Positions 7,018 to 14,935 of a DNA stretch of 64,000 nucleotides are shown in pieces. The notes beneath the pieces are model-generated. The model was not told the origin of the DNA. It made no database searches and worked only from the letters and a program-made list of their open reading frames with translations. Position 1 is the first letter of the stretch, and each line of letters opens with the position of its first letter. This stretch comes from Saccharopolyspora oryzae (GTDB lineage Bacteria; Actinomycetota; Actinomycetes; Mycobacteriales; Pseudonocardiaceae): assembly GCF_027853915.1 (NCBI RefSeq), contig NZ_JAQGLA010000006.1, positions 124,001 through 188,000 of the forward strand, written 5' to 3'. The position numbers were made by a program, and so were the translations under genes.

Positions 7018-8796
7018 GTGTCCCTGCACGTCTCGATCGACTTCGGCACGTCGAGCACATGCACGGTGGTCTCGGTCGGCGGCGCTGAACCACAGGTCGT
7101 GGTCATCGACGGCCAACCGCTGGTCCCGTCCGCGGTGTTCGCCGCGGCCGACGGCACGCTGTTCGTCGGTCACGAGGCCGAGCGGCAGGCCGCCGTCGAC
7201 CCCGCCCGCTTCGAGCCGCACCCGAAACGCCGCATCGACGAAGGCGAACTGCTGCTGGGCAGCACCGTGCTCAAGGTCGGCGACGTGATCCGCGCCGTGC
7301 TGCAGCGCGCGGTGAACGAGGCCCGCCGCTTCGCCGGTGGCGCGGCCGTCGACCTGCTGGTCCTGACCCACCCCGCCGACTGGGGCTCGGTGCGCGCCGC
7401 CGAGCTGCGCCAAGCCGCCGCCGGGCTCGGCAAGGAGATCGTGCTCGTGCCCGAGCCGGTCGCCGCCGCGGTGTTCCACTCCGCCGGGCACGGACTCCCC
7501 GACGGCGGCGCGCTCGCCGTCCTCGACCTCGGCGGCGGCACCGTGGACGCCAGCGTGGTGCGCAAGCAGGGCGCGTCCTTCCAGGTCCTGGCCACCCACG
7601 GCCAGCCGAACTTCGGCGGCGCCGACATCGACCAGGCGCTGCTCGAGCACATCGGCGAACTCGTCTCCGGCACCGATCCCGAGGCCTGGGCCAAGCTCGT
7701 CGAAGGCCGCGAGATGGCCGACCGCCGTCGCCGCCGCGTGGTCCGCCAGGACGTGCGCGGGGCGAAGGAAACCCTGTCCCGGCACACCTACACCGACGTG
7801 CCGATGCCCCCGCCGTTCTCCGACGCGCACGTCACCCGCGTCGACCTCGAAGCGCTGATCGCGGCCCCGCTGGGCGCCGCCGCAGACCTGGTGCTGACCA
7901 CGCTGCGCGAGGGCAGGGTGCCGCGCCACCAGCTGGCCGGCGTGTTCCTCGTCGGCGGGTCCAGCCGAATCCCGTTGGTGTCGAGGCTGATCCACGAGCG
8001 CACCGGAGTGGTTCCGACCACATTGGACCAGCCGGAGACCGTCGTGGCGCGCGGCGCGCTGCGCGCGGTGCGGCTGGACCCGGAGCGCACCGGCGGCCTG
8101 GCCCCGGCCGGTGCCTGGGCCGGGACGACGACGGTCCGCTCCGTCCCGGTGCCCGCCCCGCCGCCCGGCATCACCGCGGGAGACTCGCTCAGCCGTGCCC
8201 GCACCGTCGTCATCGGCGGCAGCGACACCACGCTGCCGGTGGCCAAGCCGAAGCGCAGCAAGCTGCCGTGGCTGATCGGCGGCGGTGCCGCGGCCGTCAT
8301 CGCCGCCGCCGTGGCCACCACGCTGCTGCTCACCAGCGGCGGCACCGATGCCGCGCCCGCGCAGCAGCTGCACGCCTTCGACTACTCCTTCGAGTACCCC
8401 GGCAGCTGGGAGGTGGCCGGCGGCTCGGACCCGTCGAAGTTCCAGACGCTGCTCCAGCCCAAGGACCAGCAGCAGGGATCGATGATCGCGGTCGAGGAAG
8501 GCCGCCTGGGCTTCAACACCGAAACCGACCGCGCCCGCGCCGTGCAGATGCTGCGCACCGAGTACGACCAGCTCGTCGCGGCCGGAAAACCGTTCTCCAA
8601 GTTCACCGCAACCGCCAGTTTCGCGGGCCAAACGGTGGTGTACTACCAGGAATCCCTGCCGGAGACGACCGTCGAGTGGTACACGCTCTACCGCGGTCAG
8701 TTCAAGGTGAGCGTCGGCTGCAAGTACGCATCGGCCGACCGGGATGACGTGAGGCGCGCGTGCGAGCAGGTCGTCGGAACTCTGGCGGCGGGCTGA
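7018..8796 (+). CDS. Hsp70-like type VII secretion-associated protein (Rv3446c family)
   Basis: 592 residues. Residues 1-365 form an actin/Hsp70 ATPase domain with the phosphate motifs (VSIDFGTSST, LDLGGGTVDAS) and FLVGGSSRIPLV. A Pro-rich linker and a membrane segment (LPWLIGGGAAAVIAAAVATT, about 415-440) follow, then an outside domain (FDYSFEYPGSWEV) seen in type VII-associated proteins. GTG at 7018 is chosen because GAAGGAG lies 6 bases upstream; an in-frame GTG at 7003 has none. The Hsp70 peptide-binding domain is missing. The homologue sits at this position in mycobacterial ESX-4, between eccC4 and the esx pair. Confidence 0.85.
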   Translation: MSLHVSIDFGTSSTCTVVSVGGAEPQVVVIDGQPLVPSAVFAAADGTLFVGHEAERQAAVDPARFEPHPKRRIDEGELLLGSTVLKVGDVIRAVLQRAVNEARRFAGGAAVDLLVLTHPADWGSVRAAELRQAAAGLGKEIVLVPEPVAAAVFHSAGHGLPDGGALAVLDLGGGTVDASVVRKQGASFQVLATHGQPNFGGADIDQALLEHIGELVSGTDPEAWAKLVEGREMADRRRRRVVRQDVRGAKETLSRHTYTDVPMPPPFSDAHVTRVDLEALIAAPLGAAADLVLTTLREGRVPRHQLAGVFLVGGSSRIPLVSRLIHERTGVVPTTLDQPETVVARGALRAVRLDPERTGGLAPAGAWAGTTTVRSVPVPAPPPGITAGDSLSRARTVVIGGSDTTLPVAKPKRSKLPWLIGGGAAAVIAAAVATTLLLTSGGTDAAPAQQLHAFDYSFEYPGSWEVAGGSDPSKFQTLLQPKDQQQGSMIAVEEGRLGFNTETDRARAVQMLRTEYDQLVAAGKPFSKFTATASFAGQTVVYYQESLPETTVEWYTLYRGQFKVSVGCKYASADRDDVRRACEQVVGTLAAG

Positions 8797-8891
8797 ACCC
8801 GCGGTGAATTCGCCGCGGCGGAATGCCGCCGATTCTCCCGCGCCGCCGTGCAGGACGAGAATTCGCTCGCGGGAGCGGGGAAGGCATTGCC

Positions 8892-9242
8892 ATGGACGCA
8901 GCAGCGGAATCGGTCCGCAAATTCCGCACCGAGCTCGCCGCGGCGGTCGGACGGGGGCAGCGCGCCCGAGCCGAAGCGCACCACCGGGCCGTCGACTTCC
9001 AGCGCACCACCGAGGACCTCGCCGAACAGCGCGGCGCGCCCGGCGACGGGGACCAGCGCGCGGCGGCTCTGGAGCACCGCAACCGGATGGGACTCGCAGT
9101 TCCCGAGTTAGCCGAAGCAAATCCGCGCGCAGAAGGTGACGCGGACGACTCCGAGAAGTCGCAGGCAGCCCGGAAATCGCAAGAGCAAACGCCGTCCGAC
9201 GGAAGTGATCTCGACTTTTCACAAGCGCAAATCATGCGATGA
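8892..9242 (+). CDS. Small hydrophilic ESX-locus protein of unknown function
   Basis: 116 residues, charged and probably helical at the start (SVRKFRTELAAAVGRGQRAR), disordered and acidic at the end. ATG at 8892 has GGGGAAGG 7 bases upstream; earlier in-frame codons lack a site. It lies between the Hsp70-like gene and the WXG100 pair in the same direction. I do not recognise a family. Confidence 0.65.
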   Translation: MDAAAESVRKFRTELAAAVGRGQRARAEAHHRAVDFQRTTEDLAEQRGAPGDGDQRAAALEHRNRMGLAVPELAEANPRAEGDADDSEKSQAARKSQEQTPSDGSDLDFSQAQIMR

Positions 9243-9380
9243 CCTGCGGGTTCCGCGATCAGCGTTTACATCAGCAACGGGATCACCAGAAATCCAGGAC
9301 AACGTGGAACCGAACGTGGCAATGTCTGCGTCGCAGGTTCATCCGAACTTGATGGCGAGTTTGAAGGGGGTCATCCGGAG

Positions 9381-9692
9381 ATGGCTGGAATTGGTGCAGA
9401 CGTCGAGGCGATTCAGCAGGCTTCGACCGACATCGACGAGGCGCGCAACGCTGTCGAGCAGGCCCTGCAGCAGCTGCACGGTCAGCTGGAGGGTCCGGTC
9501 CAGAACTGGAAGGGCGCCGCTGCGGACGTCTTCCGCAAGCTGATGGACTCCTACCAGGAGAGCGGCAAGAAGATCATCCAGAAGCTGGACGAGCTGGGCC
9601 AGAACGTGCAGTCCTCGGGTCAGGACTACGCGCAGACCCAGGAGGACCAGGCCCAGGAGATCTCGAAGATCACCGCCATGCTCGACGGCTGA
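9381..9692 (+). CDS. esxU: WXG100 protein, EsxU/CFP-10-like
   Basis: 103 residues in the WXG100 helix-turn-helix format. The turn motif is NWKGAAADVF at about residue 43. The C-terminal helix carries Tyr in DYAQTQED, where family members often have the YxxxD/E export signal; here the spacing is one residue longer. It forms a pair with the next gene, as usual for heterodimeric ESX substrates. By position it corresponds to esxU of mycobacterial ESX-4; the symbol is by synteny. Confidence 0.82.
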   Translation: MAGIGADVEAIQQASTDIDEARNAVEQALQQLHGQLEGPVQNWKGAAADVFRKLMDSYQESGKKIIQKLDELGQNVQSSGQDYAQTQEDQAQEISKITAMLDG

Positions 9693-9747
9693 TCGTCCGA
9701 CAGTCGCACACTCCAACTTTCTTCAGAGGTCTTGAGGGGATAACGCA

Positions 9748-10038
9748 ATGAGCGAGATTAACGTCAACTTCGCGGAGCTGCAGCAGGCTTCCGACGACCT
9801 GCAGGCTGCCGCCCAGAAGATCCAGGGCGAGCTGGACGACCTGGAGAGCAAGATCCAGAAGCTCATCTCCACCTGGGAGGGCGAGGCGCAGCAGTCCTAC
9901 CACGCCGCCCAGCAGGAGTGGGACAAGGAAGCCGCCAACATGCAGGAGACGGCCGCCAAGATGGGCATGGCCGTCGGCGCCGCGAACGAGGCCTTCCAGG
10001 CCGGTGAGAAGAAGAACGCCGGCCGCTTCGGTGGCTGA
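9748..10038 (+). CDS. esxT: WXG100 protein, EsxT/ESAT-6-like
   Basis: 96 residues with the WXG turn (STWEGEAQQSYHAAQQEW, Trp at about residue 43) between two long helices. It follows the EsxU-like gene by 55 bases and is followed by a strong terminator, so the pair closes the ESX unit. The likely role is a secreted heterodimer with the EsxU-like partner. Its place just before rplM-rpsI matches mycobacterial esxT. Confidence 0.85.
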   Translation: MSEINVNFAELQQASDDLQAAAQKIQGELDDLESKIQKLISTWEGEAQQSYHAAQQEWDKEAANMQETAAKMGMAVGAANEAFQAGEKKNAGRFGG

Positions 10039-10058
10039 TCTCACGCCCTGAGCGCGCA

Positions 10059-10092
10059 CGCGGCCCCGGCATCGCGCCGGGGCCGCGTTCTT
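10059..10092 (+). terminator. Terminator of the esx pair
   Basis: CGCGGCCCCGGC at 10059-10070 pairs perfectly with 10076-10087, followed by TTCTT. Confidence 0.9.
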
Positions 10093-10394
10093 CGTCCGGG
10101 GCCCGCCGCGGGCGGGCTCCGGGCATTGCTACTCTGATTCCGGCGATCTGCCAGGTCAACGTCCTCGACCCCGCTACCGAGGACCCGTTTTGACCGGGCC
10201 AGAAGCCACCAAGTACCCTCATTCTTTGTTGTGCGGTGCGCGGCTGCAGCTCGCGCAAGAGGATCGGATCTGCGGATCACGGTCCCGGCGCCGGCGCTGA
10301 CGGACGTGCCGGTTCCCCGACAAGGGACCGACCGACGTGATCGAGACGGGCTCCGCACTGACTATTCCGACGCGAACGACGACGAGGTAGACCC
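10093..10394 (+). promoter_or_regulatory. Leader and promoter region of rplM-rpsI
   Basis: About 300 bases without a gene. It must hold the ribosomal protein promoter. I see no sure -10/-35 pair and no known L13 leader structure. Confidence 0.4.
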
Positions 10395-10837
10395 GTGCGC
10401 ACGTACAGCCCGAAGCCCGGCGAGGTGACCCGCGCCTGGCACGTGATCGACGCCGAGGATGTTGTGCTCGGCCGGTTGGCAACTCAGGCCGCGACGCTGC
10501 TGCGCGGCAAGCACAAGCCGACCTACGCACCGCACGTGGACACCGGCGACTTCGTCGTCGTCATCAATGCGGAAAAGGTTGCCCTCACCGGTAACAAGCG
10601 GGACCAGGCGTTCCACTACCGGCACAGCGGCTACCCCGGTGGTCTGCGCAAGCAGTCCTTCGGTGAGGTGCTGGAGAAGCACCCCGAGCGGCTGCTCGAG
10701 AAGGCGATCAAGGGCATGCTCCCGAAGAACAAGCTCGGCCGCGCCATGGGCAAGAAGCTCAAGGTCTACGCCGGCTCGGAGCACCCGCACCAGGCCCAGA
10801 ACCCGCAGCCGTTCGAGATTAAGGCGAAGGTCCAGAA

Positions 10838-10841
<4 letters not shown>
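10395..10841 (+). CDS. rplM: Ribosomal protein L13
   Basis: 148 residues, the normal length. L13 binds 23S rRNA early in large-subunit assembly. Family motifs are clear: [19 protein letters not shown] at the start, [18 protein letters not shown], and [11 protein letters not shown] start after GAGGTAG. The stop overlaps the rpsI start (GTGA), showing tight translational coupling. Confidence 0.98.
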
Positions 10842-11338
<497 letters not shown>

Positions 11339-11356
11339 CGCGAATTTCACACGATT

Positions 11357-11410
11357 TGCGGGAGCAGTCGACAGTCCTCCGTGGACTTCCGGCTGCTCCC
11401 GCAGTCGTTT
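11357..11410 (+). terminator. Terminator of rplM-rpsI
   Basis: TGCGGGAGCAG at 11357-11367 pairs with 11393-11403; a small inner stem (AGTCC/GGACT) lies in the loop. GTCGTTT follows. Confidence 0.8.
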
Positions 11411-11425
11411 CACAGGGGGTTCGTG

Positions 11426-11473
11426 CCGCAAATTCCATTGAAATCACACCTTCGATTTCAATGGAATTTGCGG
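11426..11473. repeat. Long-hairpin repeat, copy 1 (20-bp stem, 8-base loop)
   Basis: 11426-11445 (CCGCAAATTCCATTGAAATC) is the exact reverse complement of 11454-11473, with an 8-base loop. It is AT-rich against the genome. Related copies lie at 23541-23584, 35480-35519, 52133-52176 and 55075-55120. Here it stands alone between rpsI and glmM. Confidence 0.95.
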
Positions 11474-11539
11474 ACTTGATCATCGGGATGCCTCTCGCCG
11501 GGCAGGCCCGCGCCGATGTACGAGGAGGACTTGCTGCTG

Positions 11540-12874
11540 ATGTCTCGGTTGTTCGGCACCGACGGGGTGCGTGGACTGGCCAACGCCGACCTGACCCCGG
11601 AACTGGCGATGTCAGTGGCAGCCGCAGCGGCCAGGGTGCTCTACGACCGCGACGACTCGAAGCGCCGCGTGGCGCTCGTCGGCCGCGACCCGCGGGCCAG
11701 CGGCGAGATGCTCGAGGCGGCCGTCACAGCAGGCCTGACCTCGGCCGGTGCTGACGTCCTGCGGGTCGGCGTGCTGCCGACCCCGGCGGTGGCGCACCTG
11801 GTGGCCGAGCTCGGCGCCGACCTCGGCGTGATGATCTCCGCCTCGCACAACCCGATGCCCGACAACGGGATCAAGCTCTTCGCCGCCGGCGGGCAGAAGC
11901 TGCCGGACACCGTCGAGGACGAGATCGAAGCGCGCCTCGACGAGGAGGTCGAGCGCCCGACCGGCACGCACGTCGGCCGCGTGCGCGACGTCACCGACGC
12001 GGTGCAGCGCTACGTCGACCACCTGCTCGAATCCGCCCCGCAGCCGCTGAACGGCCTGAAGGTCGTGGTGGACTGCGCGAACGGCGCGGCCTCGACCGCG
12101 GCCCCGGAGGCCTACCGCCGCGCGGGCGCCGAGGTGGTGGCGATCAACGCCGAGCCGGACGGCCTCAACATCAACGACGGCGTCGGCTCCACCCACCTCG
12201 ACGTCCTGCAGGCCGCGGTGGTCGAGCACGGCGCCGACCTGGGCGTTGCGCACGACGGCGACGCCGACCGCTGCCTGGCGGTGGACGCCAGCGGCGCGGT
12301 GGTCGACGGCGACCAGATCATGGCCGTCCTCGCGGTGGCCATGCGCGAAGCGGGCGAGCTCACCGACGACACGCTGGTCGCGACGGTCATGAGCAACCTC
12401 GGCCTGCACCTGGCGATGCGCGAGCAGGGCGTGTCCCTGCGCACCACGGCGGTCGGCGACCGCTACGTCCTGGAGGAGCTGCGCGCCGGCGGGTTCGCCC
12501 TCGGCGGCGAGCAGTCCGGTCACGTCGTGCTGCCCGCCCACGCCACCACCGGCGACGGCCTGCTCACCGCGCTGCGCCTGATGGGCCGCGTCGCGGCCAC
12601 CGGCACGCCGCTGTCGTCCCTGGTCAAGGTGATGCGCCGGCTCCCGCAGGTGCTGATCAACGTCCGCGTGGCGGACAAGGCGGCGGCGGTCGTGGCGCCC
12701 GAGGTCACCGCGGCGGTCGCGGAGACCGAGGCCGAGCTGGGCGAGACCGGTCGCGTCCTGCTGCGCAAGTCCGGCACCGAGCAGCTGGTCCGGGTGATGG
12801 TCGAGGCGCAAACGGAGGAGCGCGCGCAGGCCGCCGCCGAGCGGTTGGCCGAAATCGTTGCCGCGATCCGGTGA
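11540..12874 (+). CDS. glmM: Phosphoglucosamine mutase
   Basis: 444 residues. It converts glucosamine-6-phosphate to glucosamine-1-phosphate for UDP-GlcNAc and cell wall synthesis. Motifs: N-terminal LFGTDGVRG, the phosphoserine loop [16 protein letters not shown] (about residue 100), the magnesium loop DGDADRC, and the sugar-phosphate loop [15 protein letters not shown] at 11540 gives the standard start [19 protein letters not shown] lies upstream. It is followed 8.7 kb later by glmS, the preceding enzyme of the same pathway, with an accessory block between them. Confidence 0.97.
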   Translation: MSRLFGTDGVRGLANADLTPELAMSVAAAAARVLYDRDDSKRRVALVGRDPRASGEMLEAAVTAGLTSAGADVLRVGVLPTPAVAHLVAELGADLGVMISASHNPMPDNGIKLFAAGGQKLPDTVEDEIEARLDEEVERPTGTHVGRVRDVTDAVQRYVDHLLESAPQPLNGLKVVVDCANGAASTAAPEAYRRAGAEVVAINAEPDGLNINDGVGSTHLDVLQAAVVEHGADLGVAHDGDADRCLAVDASGAVVDGDQIMAVLAVAMREAGELTDDTLVATVMSNLGLHLAMREQGVSLRTTAVGDRYVLEELRAGGFALGGEQSGHVVLPAHATTGDGLLTALRLMGRVAATGTPLSSLVKVMRRLPQVLINVRVADKAAAVVAPEVTAAVAETEAELGETGRVLLRKSGTEQLVRVMVEAQTEERAQAAAERLAEIVAAIR

Positions 12875-12925
12875 ACTTTGTGATCTAGGTCTCCCATTCC
12901 GCCAGGTTTGTGAGATCGTGGTCAC

Positions 12926-13084
12926 ATGGGTGCCATCGTTGTCGCCATGTTCGTAGGGCTCGTCGCTGTCGGGCTCGTCGTCGGTATCGTGGTCTTCTCC
13001 GCGCTTGCCCTAGCCGGCCTCAAGGCCGTCAACGCAGCGCACGAAGGCCGCTCCTGGTTCGTGAACCGGCGACAGCGGAGTTGA
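12926..13084 (+). CDS. Very small membrane protein
   Basis: 52 residues, too short for most gene finders. Almost the whole first two thirds is one hydrophobic helix (VGLVAVGLVVGIVVFSALAL) followed by a basic tail ending WFVNRRQRS. Codon use fits the genome. No good ribosome site is visible. It heads a run of small membrane proteins. Confidence 0.5.
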   Translation: MGAIVVAMFVGLVAVGLVVGIVVFSALALAGLKAVNAAHEGRSWFVNRRQRS

Positions 13085-13091
13085 TCCCGCC

Positions 13092-13229
13092 ATGCGAGGG
13101 CAGATCTTCGGCGACCTCCTGATGGTCCTGGTCCTACCGCTGGTGATCATGGTCGTCGGCGGTTTCCTGGCCATCCTCCTGGCCCACAACGGGAACCTCG
13201 GCGTCTTCCTGCCCGCCGCTGGCTACTGA
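13092..13229 (+). CDS. Very small membrane protein
   Basis: 45 residues, one hydrophobic segment (LLMVLVLPLVIMVVGGFLAI). It starts 7 bases after the previous stop, which supports a two-gene unit, but there is no clear ribosome site and no recognised family. Confidence 0.45.
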   Translation: MRGQIFGDLLMVLVLPLVIMVVGGFLAILLAHNGNLGVFLPAAGY

Positions 13230-13365
13230 CCCCGCGAACCCGCCCGCGCCCGCCGATCAGGCGAGGTGCGCGGGCGCTTCCGCATGTGCGGATTGATCGA
13301 CCTCCCGGCACGGATCGCGCTGTTTCGGATAGGTTCGGTGTCCGAGCCGACGAAGGGAGATTCCT

Positions 13366-13539
13366 GTGCCGTACGGCGCTCTCTTGATCACGGTCGTCTT
13401 GAGTCTGGCCGCCGGTGCTGGCGCGGCAGCGATCGTGGCGAACATGATGATCAAGAAATCGGCCCGGCAGCAGCTCCCGCAGTCGATGCCTCCGCAAGCA
13501 CCGCAGCAGAGCTTCGGCTACGGCCCCTACCAGCAGTGA
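13366..13539 (+). CDS. Small membrane protein with Pro/Gln tail
   Basis: 57 residues: a membrane segment at about 4-28, then Lys-Lys and a tail rich in Pro, Gln and aromatic residues (PPQAPQQSFGYGPYQQ). GTG start after AAGGGAG. It is the shortest member of the local family that includes the genes at 13559, 13856 and 14180. Confidence 0.65.
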   Translation: MPYGALLITVVLSLAAGAGAAAIVANMMIKKSARQQLPQSMPPQAPQQSFGYGPYQQ

Positions 13540-13558
13540 CGTTTCGCAGGAGGAAGTT

Positions 13559-13804
13559 GTGCCCGCTCTGCTCGCAATGTTGATCTGCCTGGTCCTCGGT
13601 GCCGGCGGGGGTGCGCTGACGGCCTTCTTGATCGTCAAGAGCAAGCTCGGCGCCCAGGCTCAGCCGATGGCCACCCCGCAGCAGGGCTTCGCCCAGCAGC
13701 CGCAGCAGTACCCGCCCCAGCCGGGTTACGGCCAGCCCCCGCAGGGCTTCCCGCAGCAGCCCCCGCAGCAGGGATTCGGCCAGCCGCCTTACCCGCCGCA
13801 GTGA
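13559..13804 (+). CDS. Small membrane protein with PQQGF-repeat tail
   Basis: 81 residues. One N-terminal membrane helix (about 3-26) and a cytosolic, disordered tail of Pro-Gln-Gly-Phe repeats (QPPQGFPQQPPQQGFGQPP). GTG start after AGGAGGAAG. The last 40 bases and the sequence after the stop are nearly identical to the end of the gene at 13856, showing recent duplication or conversion. Function unknown; such tails may bind partners at the membrane. Confidence 0.72.
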   Translation: MPALLAMLICLVLGAGGGALTAFLIVKSKLGAQAQPMATPQQGFAQQPQQYPPQPGYGQPPQGFPQQPPQQGFGQPPYPPQ

Positions 13805-13855
13805 TCTGACGAGTTCCGCAGATCCAGGGGCGGGCCGTCTGACATCATCAAACGC

Positions 13856-14128
13856 ATGCTGGGCGGTTGGGAACTGATCGTCATCCTGTTCTTCTTGCTG
13901 GTCGTCGGAGGGGTGGTCGCGGCGATCGTGATCCCGCTCATGCGCCGGACGCGGTCGATGCAACCCCCGCAGCAGTTCGGCTATCCGCCTCAGCAGGGAT
14001 ATCCAGCCCAGCAGGACTACGGTCAACCGCCGCAGATGCCGTACCCGCAGCAGTACCCGCCCCAGCAGGGCTTCCAGCAGCAGCCCCCGCAGCAGGGCTT
14101 CGGCCAGCCGCCTTACCCGCCGCAGTGA
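13856..14128 (+). CDS. Small membrane protein with PQQGF-repeat tail
   Basis: 90 residues, one membrane helix (about 6-27, LIVILFFLLVVGGVVAAIVI), basic stop-transfer RRTR and a Pro/Gln/Gly/Tyr tail. There is no ribosome site; the bases before the ATG (CATCAT, 4 bases, CGC) are shared with the gene at 14180, suggesting a common promoter and perhaps a leaderless transcript. Confidence 0.7.
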   Translation: MLGGWELIVILFFLLVVGGVVAAIVIPLMRRTRSMQPPQQFGYPPQQGYPAQQDYGQPPQMPYPQQYPPQQGFQQQPPQQGFGQPPYPPQ

Positions 14129-14179
14129 TCTGACGATCGCTGCGGGATCGCGGCGCGTCCAGCTGGCATCATCTTGCGC

Positions 14180-14464
14180 ATGGGTTCACTGGTGGTCTAC
14201 ATCATTCCCGTGCTGCTGCTCCTCGCGCTGATGGTCGTGGCCATCGTCGTGACGATGAAGCGCCGGAAGCAAACGGCCCCGCCGCCGCAGCAGTTCGGCT
14301 ACCCGCCCCAGCAAGGATTCCCGCAGCAGTACCCGCCCCAGCAGGGCTTCCCCCAACCTCCGCAGCAAGGCTTCCAGCAGCAGCCCCCGCAGCAAGGCTT
14401 CCCGCAGCAGCCTCCGCAGCAGGGCTTCGGTCAACCCCCGCAGGGGCCGTTCCCGCCGCAGTGA
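14180..14464 (+). CDS. Small membrane protein with PQQGF-repeat tail
   Basis: 94 residues. One membrane helix (VVYIIPVLLLLALMVVAIVV), KRRK, then the longest tail of the family, about six PQQGF units. ATG at 14180 is chosen over a TTG six bases earlier because it aligns with the start of the 13856 gene and its shared upstream sequence. It appears to be a tandem paralogue of 13559 and 13856. Confidence 0.7.
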   Translation: MGSLVVYIIPVLLLLALMVVAIVVTMKRRKQTAPPPQQFGYPPQQGFPQQYPPQQGFPQPPQQGFQQQPPQQGFPQQPPQQGFGQPPQGPFPPQ

Positions 14465-14623
14465 GTGGGGTCTCTTCGCGGATGCAAGCACCTTGTCGCT
14501 TTCCGGCATTTCGCGCAGTCAGACCTGTCAAGATGAGGAACTAGATGGTCTTGATGGGCGTCGAATCGATTGCCGGCGTCGCCGTCCGGGAGATGGGCGG
14601 CTCAGTGACGAGAGGGGTGCAGG

Positions 14624-14935
14624 GTGTCCGGGTTCGGGGCGAACGCGGGTGAATTCACATCCGCTGCGGGCAGTATCAGGGGGGCTGCGGACCCGGTCCG
14701 CGACGACCACAGCAAGAAGATCGGCGACATGGGGATGGGGCAAGCCGACTTCGGCAAGGCGCACACGGGGAACTTCGGCCCGTACCAGGAAGCCATGAAC
14801 AAGATCGGCAAGTGCGTGGCCAGCATGGCCGACGCCATGGACGACTTCGCCGGGAAGCTCGAGAAGACCGGCTCCGGCTACACCTGGTCCGACGCCGACG
14901 CAGCGGAGACCGTCAAGGGTTCTGGGGGTAACTGA
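14624..14935 (+). CDS. EspC-like/WXG100-type ESX protein
   Basis: 103 residues, helical, with no signal peptide. The format (MSGFGANAGEFTSAAGSIRG... then a helix with NKIGKCVASMADAMDDFAGKLE) resembles the ESX-1 EspC-type and WXG100-like secreted helical proteins. GTG start after GAGAGGGG. Its stop overlaps the next start by one base, so it is co-translated with the large protein at 14935 and likely forms a pair with it. Confidence 0.68.
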   Translation: MSGFGANAGEFTSAAGSIRGAADPVRDDHSKKIGDMGMGQADFGKAHTGNFGPYQEAMNKIGKCVASMADAMDDFAGKLEKTGSGYTWSDADAAETVKGSGGN

